In this document: piece by piece, positions 8,331 through 15,067 of the stretch
How the letters are laid out: the number at the start of each line of letters is the position of its first letter
How positions within the stretch are numbered: the stretch's first letter is position 1
Source of the DNA: Prosthecobacter debontii
GTDB taxonomy: Bacteria; Verrucomicrobiota; Verrucomicrobiia; Verrucomicrobiales; Akkermansiaceae
Assembly: GCA_945883455.1 (NCBI GenBank)
Contig: CAMCXJ010000022.1
Location: forward strand, 1-19,004
Length of the DNA: 19,004 nt
Direction: 5' to 3'
Program-made: the position numbers and the translations under genes
Notes under the pieces: generated by a model
The model's input: only the letters and a program-made list of their open reading frames with translations
What the model was told of the DNA's origin: nothing
Databases searched by the model: none

Positions 8331-8348
8331 TGATAGCATTGATAGCAC
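8331..8348 (+). promoter_or_regulatory. Tandem 9-bp direct repeat, candidate operator for the FitAB-like module
   Basis: TGATAGCAT and TGATAGCAC lie head to tail (8/9 identical) in the 47-bp gap between the divergent RND pump and antitoxin starts. A TTGACG that could be a -35 element precedes them at 8323-8328, but no good -10 is visible. Ribbon-helix-helix antitoxins normally autorepress by binding repeated sites beside their promoter, so this is a candidate FitA-like operator. Bound protein could also affect the pump gene. Confidence 0.4.
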
Positions 8349-8356
8349 TTTGGGAT

Positions 8357-8635
8357 ATGGCTCAGTTGTTGGTGAGAAATATCCCGGACGAAGTGGTTAG
8401 ATCCCTGAAGCTGCGCGCGACGGCGCACGGGGTGTCCACAGAGGAGGAGCATCGGCGGATTTTGGCAAAGGCCATGGCGGAAACCGTCGGGAATACGAGC
8501 GAAGGGATGAAGCGGGCGCTGGCAGCACTCGCTGAATCGGGTGCGGCCGATGACGAGCATGACTGGCACTTTGATCGGAAAGACCCTCGCAACGGCTGGC
8601 CTGAGCGCAGAGACCAGGGACTATTTGACGACTGA
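8357..8635 (+). CDS. FitA-like ribbon-helix-helix antitoxin
   Basis: A 92-residue protein starting at the ATG at 8357. MAQLLVRNIPDEVVRSLK is the N-terminal ribbon-helix-helix DNA-binding domain in the FitA form, and the following AHGVSTEEEHRRILAKAM is the conserved FitA helix with its S-x-E-x-E-H-R signature. The C-terminal half is acidic and W-rich, as expected for the part that wraps the toxin. An upstream in-frame ATA at 8330 would add nine residues without family support. The PIN toxin follows after 11 bp. The protein should neutralise the toxin and repress its own promoter. It is encoded divergently from the RND pump. Confidence 0.85.
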   Translation: MAQLLVRNIPDEVVRSLKLRATAHGVSTEEEHRRILAKAMAETVGNTSEGMKRALAALAESGAADDEHDWHFDRKDPRNGWPERRDQGLFDD

Positions 8636-8646
8636 GCGTTTTCCGC

Positions 8647-9063
8647 ATGTTGCTGATCGATACCAACGTGATTTCCGAAATCCGGAAAGGTGCCCGGGCA
8701 AACCCTGCGGTGCGTGCATGGTTTGAGGCTCATGCGGCGGAATCGTATCACCTCAGTGTGCTGACCTTGGGCGAGATCCGAAAAGGCATCGAACAGATCC
8801 GAGCCAAGGATTCCGGAAAAGCCGACGCATTTGAGATATGGCTTTCGGAAATTTCGGCGAGCTACGAGGGGCGGATTCTTGGGATCGGTGTTGATGAAGC
8901 TGAGATCTGGGGGCGTCTGGGTTCTGAGGGGAAACTGCCGGAAGTGGATGGTTTGATCGCGGCGACGGCGAGGGTTCATGGCCTTTCGGTCGTCACCCGC
9001 AACGTCAAGGATTTCGAGCGTTGTGGAGTGACCGTGATCAATCCTTGGGAATATTCGGGATAG
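8647..9063 (+). CDS. FitB/VapC-like PIN-domain toxin
   Basis: A 138-residue PIN-domain ribonuclease, normal size. MLLIDTNVISEIRKG carries the first acidic residue (Asp5) and the FitB-typical N-V-I-S-E motif. Glu43 in LTLGEIRKGIE is the second, Asp101 in EVDGLIAATA the third, and VTRNVKDFE near 116-124 holds the last acidic site (Asp122). The Mg-dependent active site therefore looks intact. The product should cleave RNA in the cytosol when the antitoxin is lost. It ends 11 bp before the convergent stop of the adaptor gene, so the pair occupies the gap between adaptor and pump exactly. Confidence 0.88.
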   Translation: MLLIDTNVISEIRKGARANPAVRAWFEAHAAESYHLSVLTLGEIRKGIEQIRAKDSGKADAFEIWLSEISASYEGRILGIGVDEAEIWGRLGSEGKLPEVDGLIAATARVHGLSVVTRNVKDFERCGVTVINPWEYSG

Positions 9064-9074
9064 CCGGAGTGGAC

Positions 9075-10190
9075 TCATGATTGGGTCGAGGGTTGGTTTT
9101 TCCGCATGAAAACGCTGGCGATCAACAGCAGGAAAAGCACGCCGCAGGCGATGCTTAGGAAAACGACAAGCGGGCCGCCACCGTGATGAGCGTGGCCATC
9201 GCCCTGCTCGCCGCCGGTTGCGGCGATTTGCTCCTTGGACATTTCGGTTCCATCCTCGTTGTGCGGGTGGCCGTGGGCGGCATCGAGCGCTTCCTTGAGT
9301 GAGACGCTGCCTTTCCCCGCAAAGGACAACGAGTAGGAACCTTTCGTGACCACTTCGTCTCCGGGCAGGAGGCCGGCGGTGATTTCCGCGCGTTCCCCGC
9401 TGATCTCCCCGGCGGTGACCGGGATGCGGACGTAGGCGTTCTCAAGCTCGTAGTCCTTGATGAAAACGAAGCGGTTCGAGCGGTCGCCCTGCAATGCCTC
9501 GCGCGGGACGCTGAGGATGTTTTCGCGCTTTGATACGATGAGGGAAACCTCCGCCCTCATGCCCGGGCGGAGTGTGGAAGCGGGATTCGGCAGTTCGAAG
9601 ATCGCGCCCAGCGTGGTGGGGTTGGTTTCCTCCTCGACATTGAGCCGGAGAAAAGTGGACACCGTTTCCTCCGTCCCGAGCGAGGGGATGCGGATGCGCG
9701 CCGTGAGGCCTTCCTTCAAAATCGCCGCCTGATGCTGCGGGACGCGGGCGACCGCCCACACGGTTTTCAGATCGAGGATTTCCATCAACTCCTTGTCCGG
9801 TTCGACGGGTGCGCCGAGGTGTCCGTCCGAGGTGATGACGAGTCCGTCGGCAAGGGCTTTCAGGTCGATGACCGGAGGCGGATCGCCGGGCTGGCGGCTC
9901 TCGATGCGGAGCAGGACGTCGCCTTTTTTCACGAAGTCGCCCTTATGAGCGAGGACTTCCATGATCTTGCCGGGGATGCGGCTGGAAAGGACGGAGTGGC
10001 TTTCGCAGGTGTGCTCGATCTCGCCGAGCACGGGGAGGGTGCGTTCGAATGAAGACTCCTCGGCGGCGACGGTTTCGATGCCGAGGTTCCGGATGGCGTT
10101 GGGATCGAGAACAATGGTGTTCTCGTTGCGGGGCGGGGCTTCTGCGGCGAATGCGGAAGCGATGAACAGGATGGAGAGGAAGTATTTCAT
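9075..10190 (-). CDS. Periplasmic adaptor (CusB/HlyD family) with His-rich linker and C-terminal membrane anchor
   Basis: A 371-residue membrane-fusion protein. A short signal peptide (MKYFLSILFIASAFA) precedes NTIVLDPNAIRNLGIET, the typical start of CzcB/CusB-like adaptors. A split lipoyl/barrel-sandwich region contains GKIMEVLAHKGDFVKKGDVLLRI, and beta-barrel and membrane-proximal domains follow, including LRPGMRAEVSL and VPREAL. The unusual part is the end: AHGHPH (305-310) and GDGHAHHGGG (330-339), then a hydrophobic helix (about 340-362) and FMRKN, a predicted inner-membrane anchor. Most metal adaptors end after the membrane-proximal domain. The histidines could bind metal near the pump. 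The start lies 12 bp after the TolC-like stop, so the two are co-transcribed. The pump gene is displaced by the toxin-antitoxin pair. Confidence 0.9.
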   Translation of the reverse strand: MKYFLSILFIASAFAAEAPPRNENTIVLDPNAIRNLGIETVAAEESSFERTLPVLGEIEHTCESHSVLSSRIPGKIMEVLAHKGDFVKKGDVLLRIESRQPGDPPPVIDLKALADGLVITSDGHLGAPVEPDKELMEILDLKTVWAVARVPQHQAAILKEGLTARIRIPSLGTEETVSTFLRLNVEEETNPTTLGAIFELPNPASTLRPGMRAEVSLIVSKRENILSVPREALQGDRSNRFVFIKDYELENAYVRIPVTAGEISGERAEITAGLLPGDEVVTKGSYSLSFAGKGSVSLKEALDAAHGHPHNEDGTEMSKEQIAATGGEQGDGHAHHGGGPLVVFLSIACGVLFLLLIASVFMRKNQPSTQS

Positions 10191-10202
10191 GGGTGGATGG
10201 GG

Positions 10203-11429
10203 TCAGTGGTTGCCGAGGGCGGCTTCGTGGCGGACACGGGCGAGGTGGAATTCGCGCAGCGCGTCGAGGCGGGTGGCGGCGAGCTGCAGGCTTTTTTCGC
10301 GGGAGCGGAACACCGTCTGGATATCGGTCTGGGACTGGGCGTAGGCCTCGTTGGCGGCTCTGGATTGTTCTTCCGCAAGGGGCAGCAGGGTTTCATCGAG
10401 TTCGCGGACGAGCTTCGCCCATTCGATCATCTGGGAGCGGTCGGATTCCGCTTCGAGGCGGATGTTGCGGGCGAGGGCGGTGGCTTCGACTTTCCGGCGC
10501 TCGTGGGTGGCCTGCGCTTCCACGATGGCTCCCTCGTTTTTGTTCCAAAGGGGCAGTGGGATGCGGAAACGGAAACCGAAGATACCCTCGTTATCGTATC
10601 CGTTGGGGGCGTCTTCCGAGCGCTCGGCGGCGGCGAAGAGACCGGCCTCCACGTCATCGTAACGGAGGGCTTGCTGGAGACTGACACCTTGGCGGGCGGC
10701 ATCGACTTCGAGCATCGCAGCTTGGAAATCGGGACGCCGCGCGGGGTTCACAGCGTTTGAGGGAAGGGAGGGCGGAGCCAAGGTGCCACCCACGCTGATC
10801 GACTCACCCGCATGCATTCCGAGAAGCGGTTTCAGTTCGCCCACGGCGGCGGCTTCCTCCGCGTCGAGCTGCCGGATCTGCGCGGAAATGCTTGCCGCTT
10901 CGAGCCGGGCGGTGGCGGCGTCCAGCGCCGAGCCTTCTCCTTTTTGGGAAGCGACGGAGAGCTTTTCGGAAAACTCCGAGGCCAGTGCGATCTGGTTTCT
11001 AAGAAGTTCGCGGCGTTGCCGGATCGCCAGCACTCGGATCACGGAGGTTTTCGCGCCAGCCACCAGTTGCCGCTCCACCTCGCGGACTTCCGCTTCGGCG
11101 GCCTTGAGTTGGGTGACGGAAATCCCCTTTTCCAAACCGAGCCTGCCGGTGACGGGGAAGCGCTGGGAAAAGCCGATCTCCAGTTTGCCCTCGCGGAAAT
11201 CGGCATTGTTTTCGAGCGAGGTTTCGAGTTCGGGATTTTTCAAACGACCCGCCTGTTTCTCTCTACCCACCGCCTCATCAATGCGGAGTCGGGCGGCGGC
11301 AAGATCGGGGTTCTGGGCGCGGATCCGCCCGGCTACGCTGTCGAGCGTGACGACCACGGAGGGTTCGGCGACGAGGGGTTGAGCCGTGAAGGCGCAGGCC
11401 AGCAGGGCGTAGAAATGCAGATTGGACAT
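10203..11429 (-). CDS. TolC-family outer-membrane efflux protein (CzcC/CusC-like)
   Basis: A 408-residue outer-membrane channel subunit. MSNLHFYALLACAFTAQPLVA is a signal peptide with likely cleavage before EPSVV. The rest is the repeated long-helix pattern of OEP proteins: IRAQNPDLAAARLRIDEA in the first repeat and RNIRLEAESDRSQMIEWAK in the second, with FRIPLPLWNKNEGAI, the conserved beta-strand/turn of CzcC-like proteins. It would form the exit duct for the RND pump. I chose ATG at 11429 because the signal peptide begins there; an ATG at 11459 would add ten polar residues. The gene lies 145 bp after the His-rich small protein and 12 bp before the adaptor. No N-terminal lipobox cysteine is seen. 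Confidence 0.9.
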   Translation of the reverse strand: MSNLHFYALLACAFTAQPLVAEPSVVVTLDSVAGRIRAQNPDLAAARLRIDEAVGREKQAGRLKNPELETSLENNADFREGKLEIGFSQRFPVTGRLGLEKGISVTQLKAAEAEVREVERQLVAGAKTSVIRVLAIRQRRELLRNQIALASEFSEKLSVASQKGEGSALDAATARLEAASISAQIRQLDAEEAAAVGELKPLLGMHAGESISVGGTLAPPSLPSNAVNPARRPDFQAAMLEVDAARQGVSLQQALRYDDVEAGLFAAAERSEDAPNGYDNEGIFGFRFRIPLPLWNKNEGAIVEAQATHERRKVEATALARNIRLEAESDRSQMIEWAKLVRELDETLLPLAEEQSRAANEAYAQSQTDIQTVFRSREKSLQLAATRLDALREFHLARVRHEAALGNH

Positions 11430-11574
11430 GGTGTTGGTTGGAGTGGCGGCCTTCCCCAACGCGGGGAGTCGGCACGGATTGGTTGAGCTTGATCGGGTTT
11501 CCCCATGGCATCATGCCGAGTAGGGGAGTTTACATCGCGCCGTTAGGGCACGACGGAGCGTCAAAGTTGGACGC
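11430..11574 (-). other. Spacer with dyads between His-rich protein and TolC-like gene
   Basis: A 145-bp gap in the efflux locus. It holds a perfect 7-bp inverted repeat with a 7-nt loop, GAGCGTC/GACGCTC at 11556-11576, whose distal arm overlaps the stop codon of the upstream gene. A short GGCATCATGCC dyad lies near 11507. No clear T-run follows and no second open frame was recognised. It may be an attenuator, processing site or dispersed repeat. Confidence 0.35.
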
Positions 11575-11925
11575 TCAGATCAACGGCGGCGTATCCAGCG
11601 CGAAAACCGGCTCATCAGGAGCCAGCGGGCGGTCGGCGGCGATTTCCACCAGGATGCATTGGAAACTGATGGTAAGGGAAAGGGAATCGGAGGCCCGGTC
11701 GGCTGTCGGGAGTTGGCAGCAGGCATGTTGGTGGGGTGTGGTGCCGCCTTCGTGGTCGTGATCATGATCATGCGAGTCCTCGTGGTCTCCGTGGCCGGAA
11801 TCGCAGTGGGAAGCGCATTCGTCGGTTTGTCCATGAAGTGAGGCGTGAACCATGGCGCTTCCCAGCCCGGCGAAAACGCAGAGCATGATTAGGAGGCGTG
11901 CACCAAATTTCACTGCGAGCAACAT
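11575..11925 (-). CDS. Small His-rich exported protein heading the efflux locus
   Basis: A 116-residue protein. A hydrophobic N-terminus (KFGARLLIMLCVFAGLGSAMVHA) is a signal peptide or anchor. The mature part has CASHCDSGHGDHEDSHDHDHDHEGG followed by HQHACC, roughly ten histidines and four cysteines in under 40 residues, clearly a metal-binding stretch. The C-terminal third is ordinary sequence ending DTPPLI. Position and size resemble small regulators or chaperones of czc/cnr loci such as CzcI, but I see no certain homology. The ATG at 11925 overlaps a possible -10 (TATGTT), so the true start may be the GTG at 11913. It is probably co-transcribed with the TolC-like gene. Confidence 0.7.
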   Translation of the reverse strand: MLLAVKFGARLLIMLCVFAGLGSAMVHASLHGQTDECASHCDSGHGDHEDSHDHDHDHEGGTTPHQHACCQLPTADRASDSLSLTISFQCILVEIAADRPLAPDEPVFALDTPPLI

Positions 11926-11948
11926 ACTAAGAAACTTTTTTTCCGCAA
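11921..11948 (-). promoter_or_regulatory. Possible promoter of the efflux locus
   Basis: Reading the minus strand, TTGCGG (11948-11943) and TATGTT (11926-11921) are 16 bp apart. If functional, transcription would begin near 11914, next to an in-frame GTG at 11913, giving a leaderless message for the His-rich protein. The hexamers are imperfect and no metal-regulator operator was recognised. Confidence 0.3.
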
Positions 11949-12046
11949 GGGATTTTTTTTCGGGGAACGCGCGTGTTCATGACGTTTGCGGAAGAATCGT
12001 TGCTGTCGGGCGGAACGAGTCCTGCAGGCCGGGCGCTAGGCGGCTG

Positions 12047-12913
12047 TCACCCGACCGGATGCCAGGTGGTCTTGAGTTCCACGAAATCGCGGATTTGGTA
12101 AAGCCCCTGCGCCTTCTCAGAAAGCCAATCGCAGGGCTTCTCCTCGTCGATGAGCCTGGTGCGTTTCACGGATTCTGCCGCCCCCGTTTGGAGGGATTTT
12201 CGCTCCGCGGCATTCGCCACGGCGGAAATTCCGCGGATGTGTTCATGCGTCGCGAAGGTGGGAAGGATGTCGGCTCTTGATCCGGTGAGGAGGTTGATCA
12301 CACCGCCGGGGAGGTCGCTGGTGGCGAGCATTTCGCCGAGCAGGATCCCGGGGTAGGGCTTCGTTTCGGAGGCGAGAGCGACGACCGCGTTGCCGCTGGT
12401 GATGACCGGCAAAATCAAGGAAAGCAGCGCGAGCAGGGGAGCTTCATCCGGCGCGGCGATGGCGACGACTCCCATCGGCTCGGTGACGGAGAAATTGAAG
12501 TGCGGCGAGGCGACCGGGTTCACGCTGCCGAGCAGGGACTCGTATTTGTCCGTCCATCCCGCGTAATGGACGGTGCGGTCGATCGCAGCGGCGACCTCGG
12601 CGGCGGCCTGTTTCCTCTCCGATGCGTTCGCGGGGAAATGCGCGTCGATCAGCTCGGCGGAGCGCGCCTCCAGCATCTCGGCCATACGGTAAAGGATTTG
12701 TCCGCGGTTGTAGCCGGATCGTTGCGCCCAGCCGGAGCAGGCCTTCGCCGCCGCCTCGACGGCGTTGCGCACATCCTTGCGCGTGCAGAGCGGAACGTTC
12801 GCGAAGAACTCGCCACCGCTGTCGCGGATTTCATAGGTGCGGTTGCTCTCGGAGCGGATGAACGTGCCGCCGACGTAGCATTTCGGCGTCTTGGTGATGG
12901 GTAAACGGGGCAT
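12047..12913 (-). CDS. Short aldehyde-dehydrogenase homologue lacking catalytic residues
   Basis: A 288-residue ALDH-superfamily protein. Active ALDHs have about 480-500 residues; this one keeps the N-terminal and NAD-binding portion (YVGGTFIRSES, KACSGWAQRSGYNRGQIL, VTEPMGVVAIAAPDEAPLLALLSLILPVITSGNAVV, LPGGVINLLTG) but has no ELGGK-type glutamate motif and no catalytic cysteine segment. It ends in VELKTTWHPVG. A family of short ALDH paralogues with a K-T-x-W-H-P end is known, usually next to a full-length ALDH, so this is probably not a truncated pseudogene. No partner lies in this window. Function is unknown; a structural or scaffolding role is an inference. ATG at 12913 matches the domain start; another at 12935-12937 would add eight residues. 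Confidence 0.75.
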   Translation of the reverse strand: MPRLPITKTPKCYVGGTFIRSESNRTYEIRDSGGEFFANVPLCTRKDVRNAVEAAAKACSGWAQRSGYNRGQILYRMAEMLEARSAELIDAHFPANASERKQAAAEVAAAIDRTVHYAGWTDKYESLLGSVNPVASPHFNFSVTEPMGVVAIAAPDEAPLLALLSLILPVITSGNAVVALASETKPYPGILLGEMLATSDLPGGVINLLTGSRADILPTFATHEHIRGISAVANAAERKSLQTGAAESVKRTRLIDEEKPCDWLSEKAQGLYQIRDFVELKTTWHPVG

Positions 12914-13061
12914 GACGTTGGGGCGATCTTGCCCCATTCCATGGCGCTTGCGAGCGGGAAATATCGAGTCCCTCCCCCCGAATGCAGAAAATCGGTTCTT
13001 TGTTGTCCCGCGTTGTTCCCCGATCTTGCAAAAGGCAACCGAGGTGATTCATGATAAAGAC

Positions 13062-13433
13062 ATGACGCCAGATGCCGTTCTCAAACAAACGCCGCAGGTA
13101 ATACTTTGGTTTAAGATTTACACGGGCTTCCTGACGTTCATCTACCTCTTCGTGGTAGCTTTTTCGTTATTTCTCCTCTTCGGGGATCAAAGCAATATGG
13201 ATATGGCAGACACGGAGGCATTTATAATGGGCTCTCTTCTGCTTGCTGTTGGCGTTGTTTTGTTCGTCATTTGTTTGCTTCCGCTCATACTTGCGCCCCG
13301 TCCTTGGCTGTGGACGTTTAACCTGGTGATCATTTGCCTGGGCATGTCCAGTGCCTGCTTTCTTCCTGTATGCGTGCCTCTTCTGATTTATTGGCTAAAA
13401 CCTGAGGCCAAGGCGTTTTACGGAAAGGTATGA
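13062..13433 (+). CDS. Small hypothetical membrane protein
   Basis: A 123-residue protein of unknown function. After a short polar start (MTPDAVLKQTPQ) come hydrophobic segments at about 13-40, 52-76 and 80-113; the last is long enough for two helices (WTFNLVIICLGMSSACFLP and VCVPLLIYWL). It ends in KPEAKAFYGKV. It is probably an inner-membrane protein. I chose ATG at 13062 because membrane character begins directly after it and the upstream frame overlaps the ALDH-like start. The sequence is visibly richer in A/T than its neighbours. It stands alone on the plus strand between minus-strand genes, so it is probably monocistronic. TTGCAA (13026) and CATGAT (13050) may be a promoter with an 18-bp spacer. 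Confidence 0.6.
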   Translation: MTPDAVLKQTPQVILWFKIYTGFLTFIYLFVVAFSLFLLFGDQSNMDMADTEAFIMGSLLLAVGVVLFVICLLPLILAPRPWLWTFNLVIICLGMSSACFLPVCVPLLIYWLKPEAKAFYGKV

Positions 13434-13524
13434 TTGTTGCGGCAACCAGTCCATGAACAGCGGCGCCACGCACCGCTTCAGGTGAACGCACAAATAAAAA
13501 TCACTTTATCCCAACGGCTCTTAC

Positions 13525-14388
13525 TTACAGAAACCGCCCGATCATTGGCCGGAGCTTCTCCGCTGTCTTATGCGGCCACGCGGAAATCGGGGTCATGATC
13601 GCATTTTCAAGCGAGCGGTGCTCCTCCCAATCAGGCACGTCCGGTAGTTCCTCAACGACCGAGCGGATGATGTCCTTGGCGAGGCTGGAGTTCGCGTGGA
13701 GGTTGGCGATGACGGAGGCGACATCCACGGCTGCCTCGTCCTCTTTCCAGCAATCGTAGTCGGTGACCAGTGCGAGGGTGGCCATCGCGATCTCGGCTTC
13801 GCGGCAAAGGCGGGCTTCGCCGGCGTTGGTCATGCCGATGAGATCGAAACCGAGCGCGCGGTGCATGTGGGATTCCGCGCGGGTGGAGAAGGCGGGGCCG
13901 TTCATGCAGACGTAGGTGCCGCCGTCGTGGAGATTCTCGGTGTGCTTCGCAGCGGCGGCGAGGAGGTGGCGACGCATTTCCGAGCTGTAAGGATCCGCGA
14001 AACCGACATGCGCCGCGATCCCGTTTCCGAAAAAGGTATGCTCGTGGCCGCGACCGGTCTTGTCCATGAGTTGGTCGGGTACGACCACATCTCGCGGCGC
14101 GAGTTCCTCTTTCAGGGAGCCGACGGCGGTGACGGAAACGACCCAGCGGACGTTCAGCGAACGCAGCGCCCAGATGTTCGCGCGGTGGTTGATCTCGCTG
14201 GCAAGAAGCCGGTGGCCGACTCCGTGGCGGGGGAGGAAAAAAACCGTGCGCCCGGAAAGCCGACCTTCGATGATGCGGTCGGAGGGATCACCGAAGGGCG
14301 TCTTCATTTCATGGCGCTCAGTGATCTCCAGTGAGTCGATTTCGTAAAGGCCGCTGCCTCCGATAATGGCGAGGGATGGTGGGTTCAT
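13525..14388 (-). CDS. mtnP: S-methyl-5'-thioadenosine phosphorylase
   Basis: A 287-residue purine nucleoside phosphorylase family 2 enzyme, close to the usual 280-290. It splits methylthioadenosine with phosphate to adenine and methylthioribose-1-phosphate in the methionine salvage pathway. Motifs: LAIIGGSGLYEI at the N-terminus (phosphate site), LPRHGVGHR, INHRANIWALRSL, TAVGSL, GPAFSTRAESHMHR, IGMTNAGEARLCREAEI and TDYDCWKEDEAAV, matching MTAP more closely than PNP. The frame is open upstream to 14772, but that part runs through the neighbouring gene; the family start is ATG at 14388. It lies 14 bp after the VF530 protein and is the last gene of the vapBC-led cluster. Confidence 0.92.
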   Translation of the reverse strand: MNPPSLAIIGGSGLYEIDSLEITERHEMKTPFGDPSDRIIEGRLSGRTVFFLPRHGVGHRLLASEINHRANIWALRSLNVRWVVSVTAVGSLKEELAPRDVVVPDQLMDKTGRGHEHTFFGNGIAAHVGFADPYSSEMRRHLLAAAAKHTENLHDGGTYVCMNGPAFSTRAESHMHRALGFDLIGMTNAGEARLCREAEIAMATLALVTDYDCWKEDEAAVDVASVIANLHANSSLAKDIIRSVVEELPDVPDWEEHRSLENAIMTPISAWPHKTAEKLRPMIGRFL

Positions 14389-14402
14389 CTGTGGGAAAGG
14401 GA

Positions 14403-14639
14403 TTAGCGCAGACCTTGCTGCTGTCGTTCCAGCGTTTCGATGAAAAGAGTTTCCACCTTGTTGCGCGCCCATGGGGTTTTGCGGAGGAAGGTGAGGGTGG
14501 ATTTCACGGAAGGATCGGTGGCGAAACAGCGGATGCGGATGCGGTCGGCGAGCTCGTCCCAGCCGTATTCCTCCACGAGGCGTGTGACGATGGTTTCCAG
14601 GGTGTAGCCGTGGAGGGGGTCTTTGGGGTGGGAGTTCAT
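14403..14639 (-). CDS. VF530/DUF2132 family putative DNA-binding protein
   Basis: A 78-residue protein. It has the family pattern of VF530 (DUF2132): DPLHGYTLETIVTRLVEEYGWDELADRI, then IRCFATDPSVKSTLTFLRKTPWARNKVE. The Vibrio member has a solved fold and was proposed to bind DNA; the exact role is unknown. Its ATG overlaps the vapC stop in an ATGA (4-nt overlap), so its translation is probably coupled to the toxin. mtnP follows after 14 bp. No Shine-Dalgarno is visible, consistent with coupling. Confidence 0.88.
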   Translation of the reverse strand: MNSHPKDPLHGYTLETIVTRLVEEYGWDELADRIRIRCFATDPSVKSTLTFLRKTPWARNKVETLFIETLERQQQGLR

Positions 14640-15067
14640 GGATCAAGCGGATTTTTCCAACGTAAGCCGGGAAATCTGTGGAAATCCGTATCGCAGCTTT
14701 GGAGTTCCGCCTGGTGCTCAATGGCGATTGCCGCAAGGTAAGCATCCGTTGTGAGGTTTCCGGCAGTGCCAAGCTTTTCCAACCCTATGAAAAATAAATC
14801 CTGGAACCGCGATCCTGGTTCGATGATGCGGACATTGTTGCGGGCAAGCCATGACCGGGCTATACCGATGGCATCCTCAACGTGGATAGGCTGTTTCAGC
14901 AGCTTGGGATGCGTGGAGATACGAATGAATCCCGAAATAACGATCCACGGCATACCAACGGGCTTGCCGCTTCGCATGAGATCCATGAGCCATTGCTTGG
15001 CGGCCTGATGATCAGGCGCATCTCGGTTATGGGCGAAAATAAGAAGGTTTACGTCTGGAATAATCAT
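14636..15067 (-). CDS. vapC: VapC-type PIN-domain toxin (TIGR00028-like)
   Basis: A 143-residue PIN ribonuclease. MIIPDVNLLIFAHNRD gives Asp5 of the active site. LTTDAYLAAIAIEH gives Asp108, and SCDTDFHRFPGLRWKNPL gives Asp126/Asp128 with the FPGLRW ending typical of TIGR00028 toxins. The second acidic residue is replaced by the family's ISGFIRI stretch, as in other members, so it is not a defect. The ATG at 15067 shares one base with the vapB stop (TGATG); the TTG three bases upstream is less likely. The product should cleave RNA when VapB is degraded. Its stop overlaps the start of the VF530 gene, tying the toxin to downstream genes. Confidence 0.88.
   Translation of the reverse strand: MIIPDVNLLIFAHNRDAPDHQAAKQWLMDLMRSGKPVGMPWIVISGFIRISTHPKLLKQPIHVEDAIGIARSWLARNNVRIIEPGSRFQDLFFIGLEKLGTAGNLTTDAYLAAIAIEHQAELQSCDTDFHRFPGLRWKNPLDP

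Noticed and set aside
12047..12913. ALDH-like gene as a frameshifted pseudogene
   Set aside because: No remaining ALDH catalytic segment is found in other frames downstream, and the C-terminus matches a known short-paralogue ending.
12891..13061. Upstream extension of the small membrane protein
   Set aside because: It runs antisense through the ALDH-like start and has no coding character; ATG at 13062 fits the protein better.
14389..14772. N-terminal extension of mtnP to a start near 14772
   Set aside because: The extension overlaps the VF530 and vapC genes in another frame, is Pro/Arg/His-rich and lies before the family's normal N-terminus at 14388.
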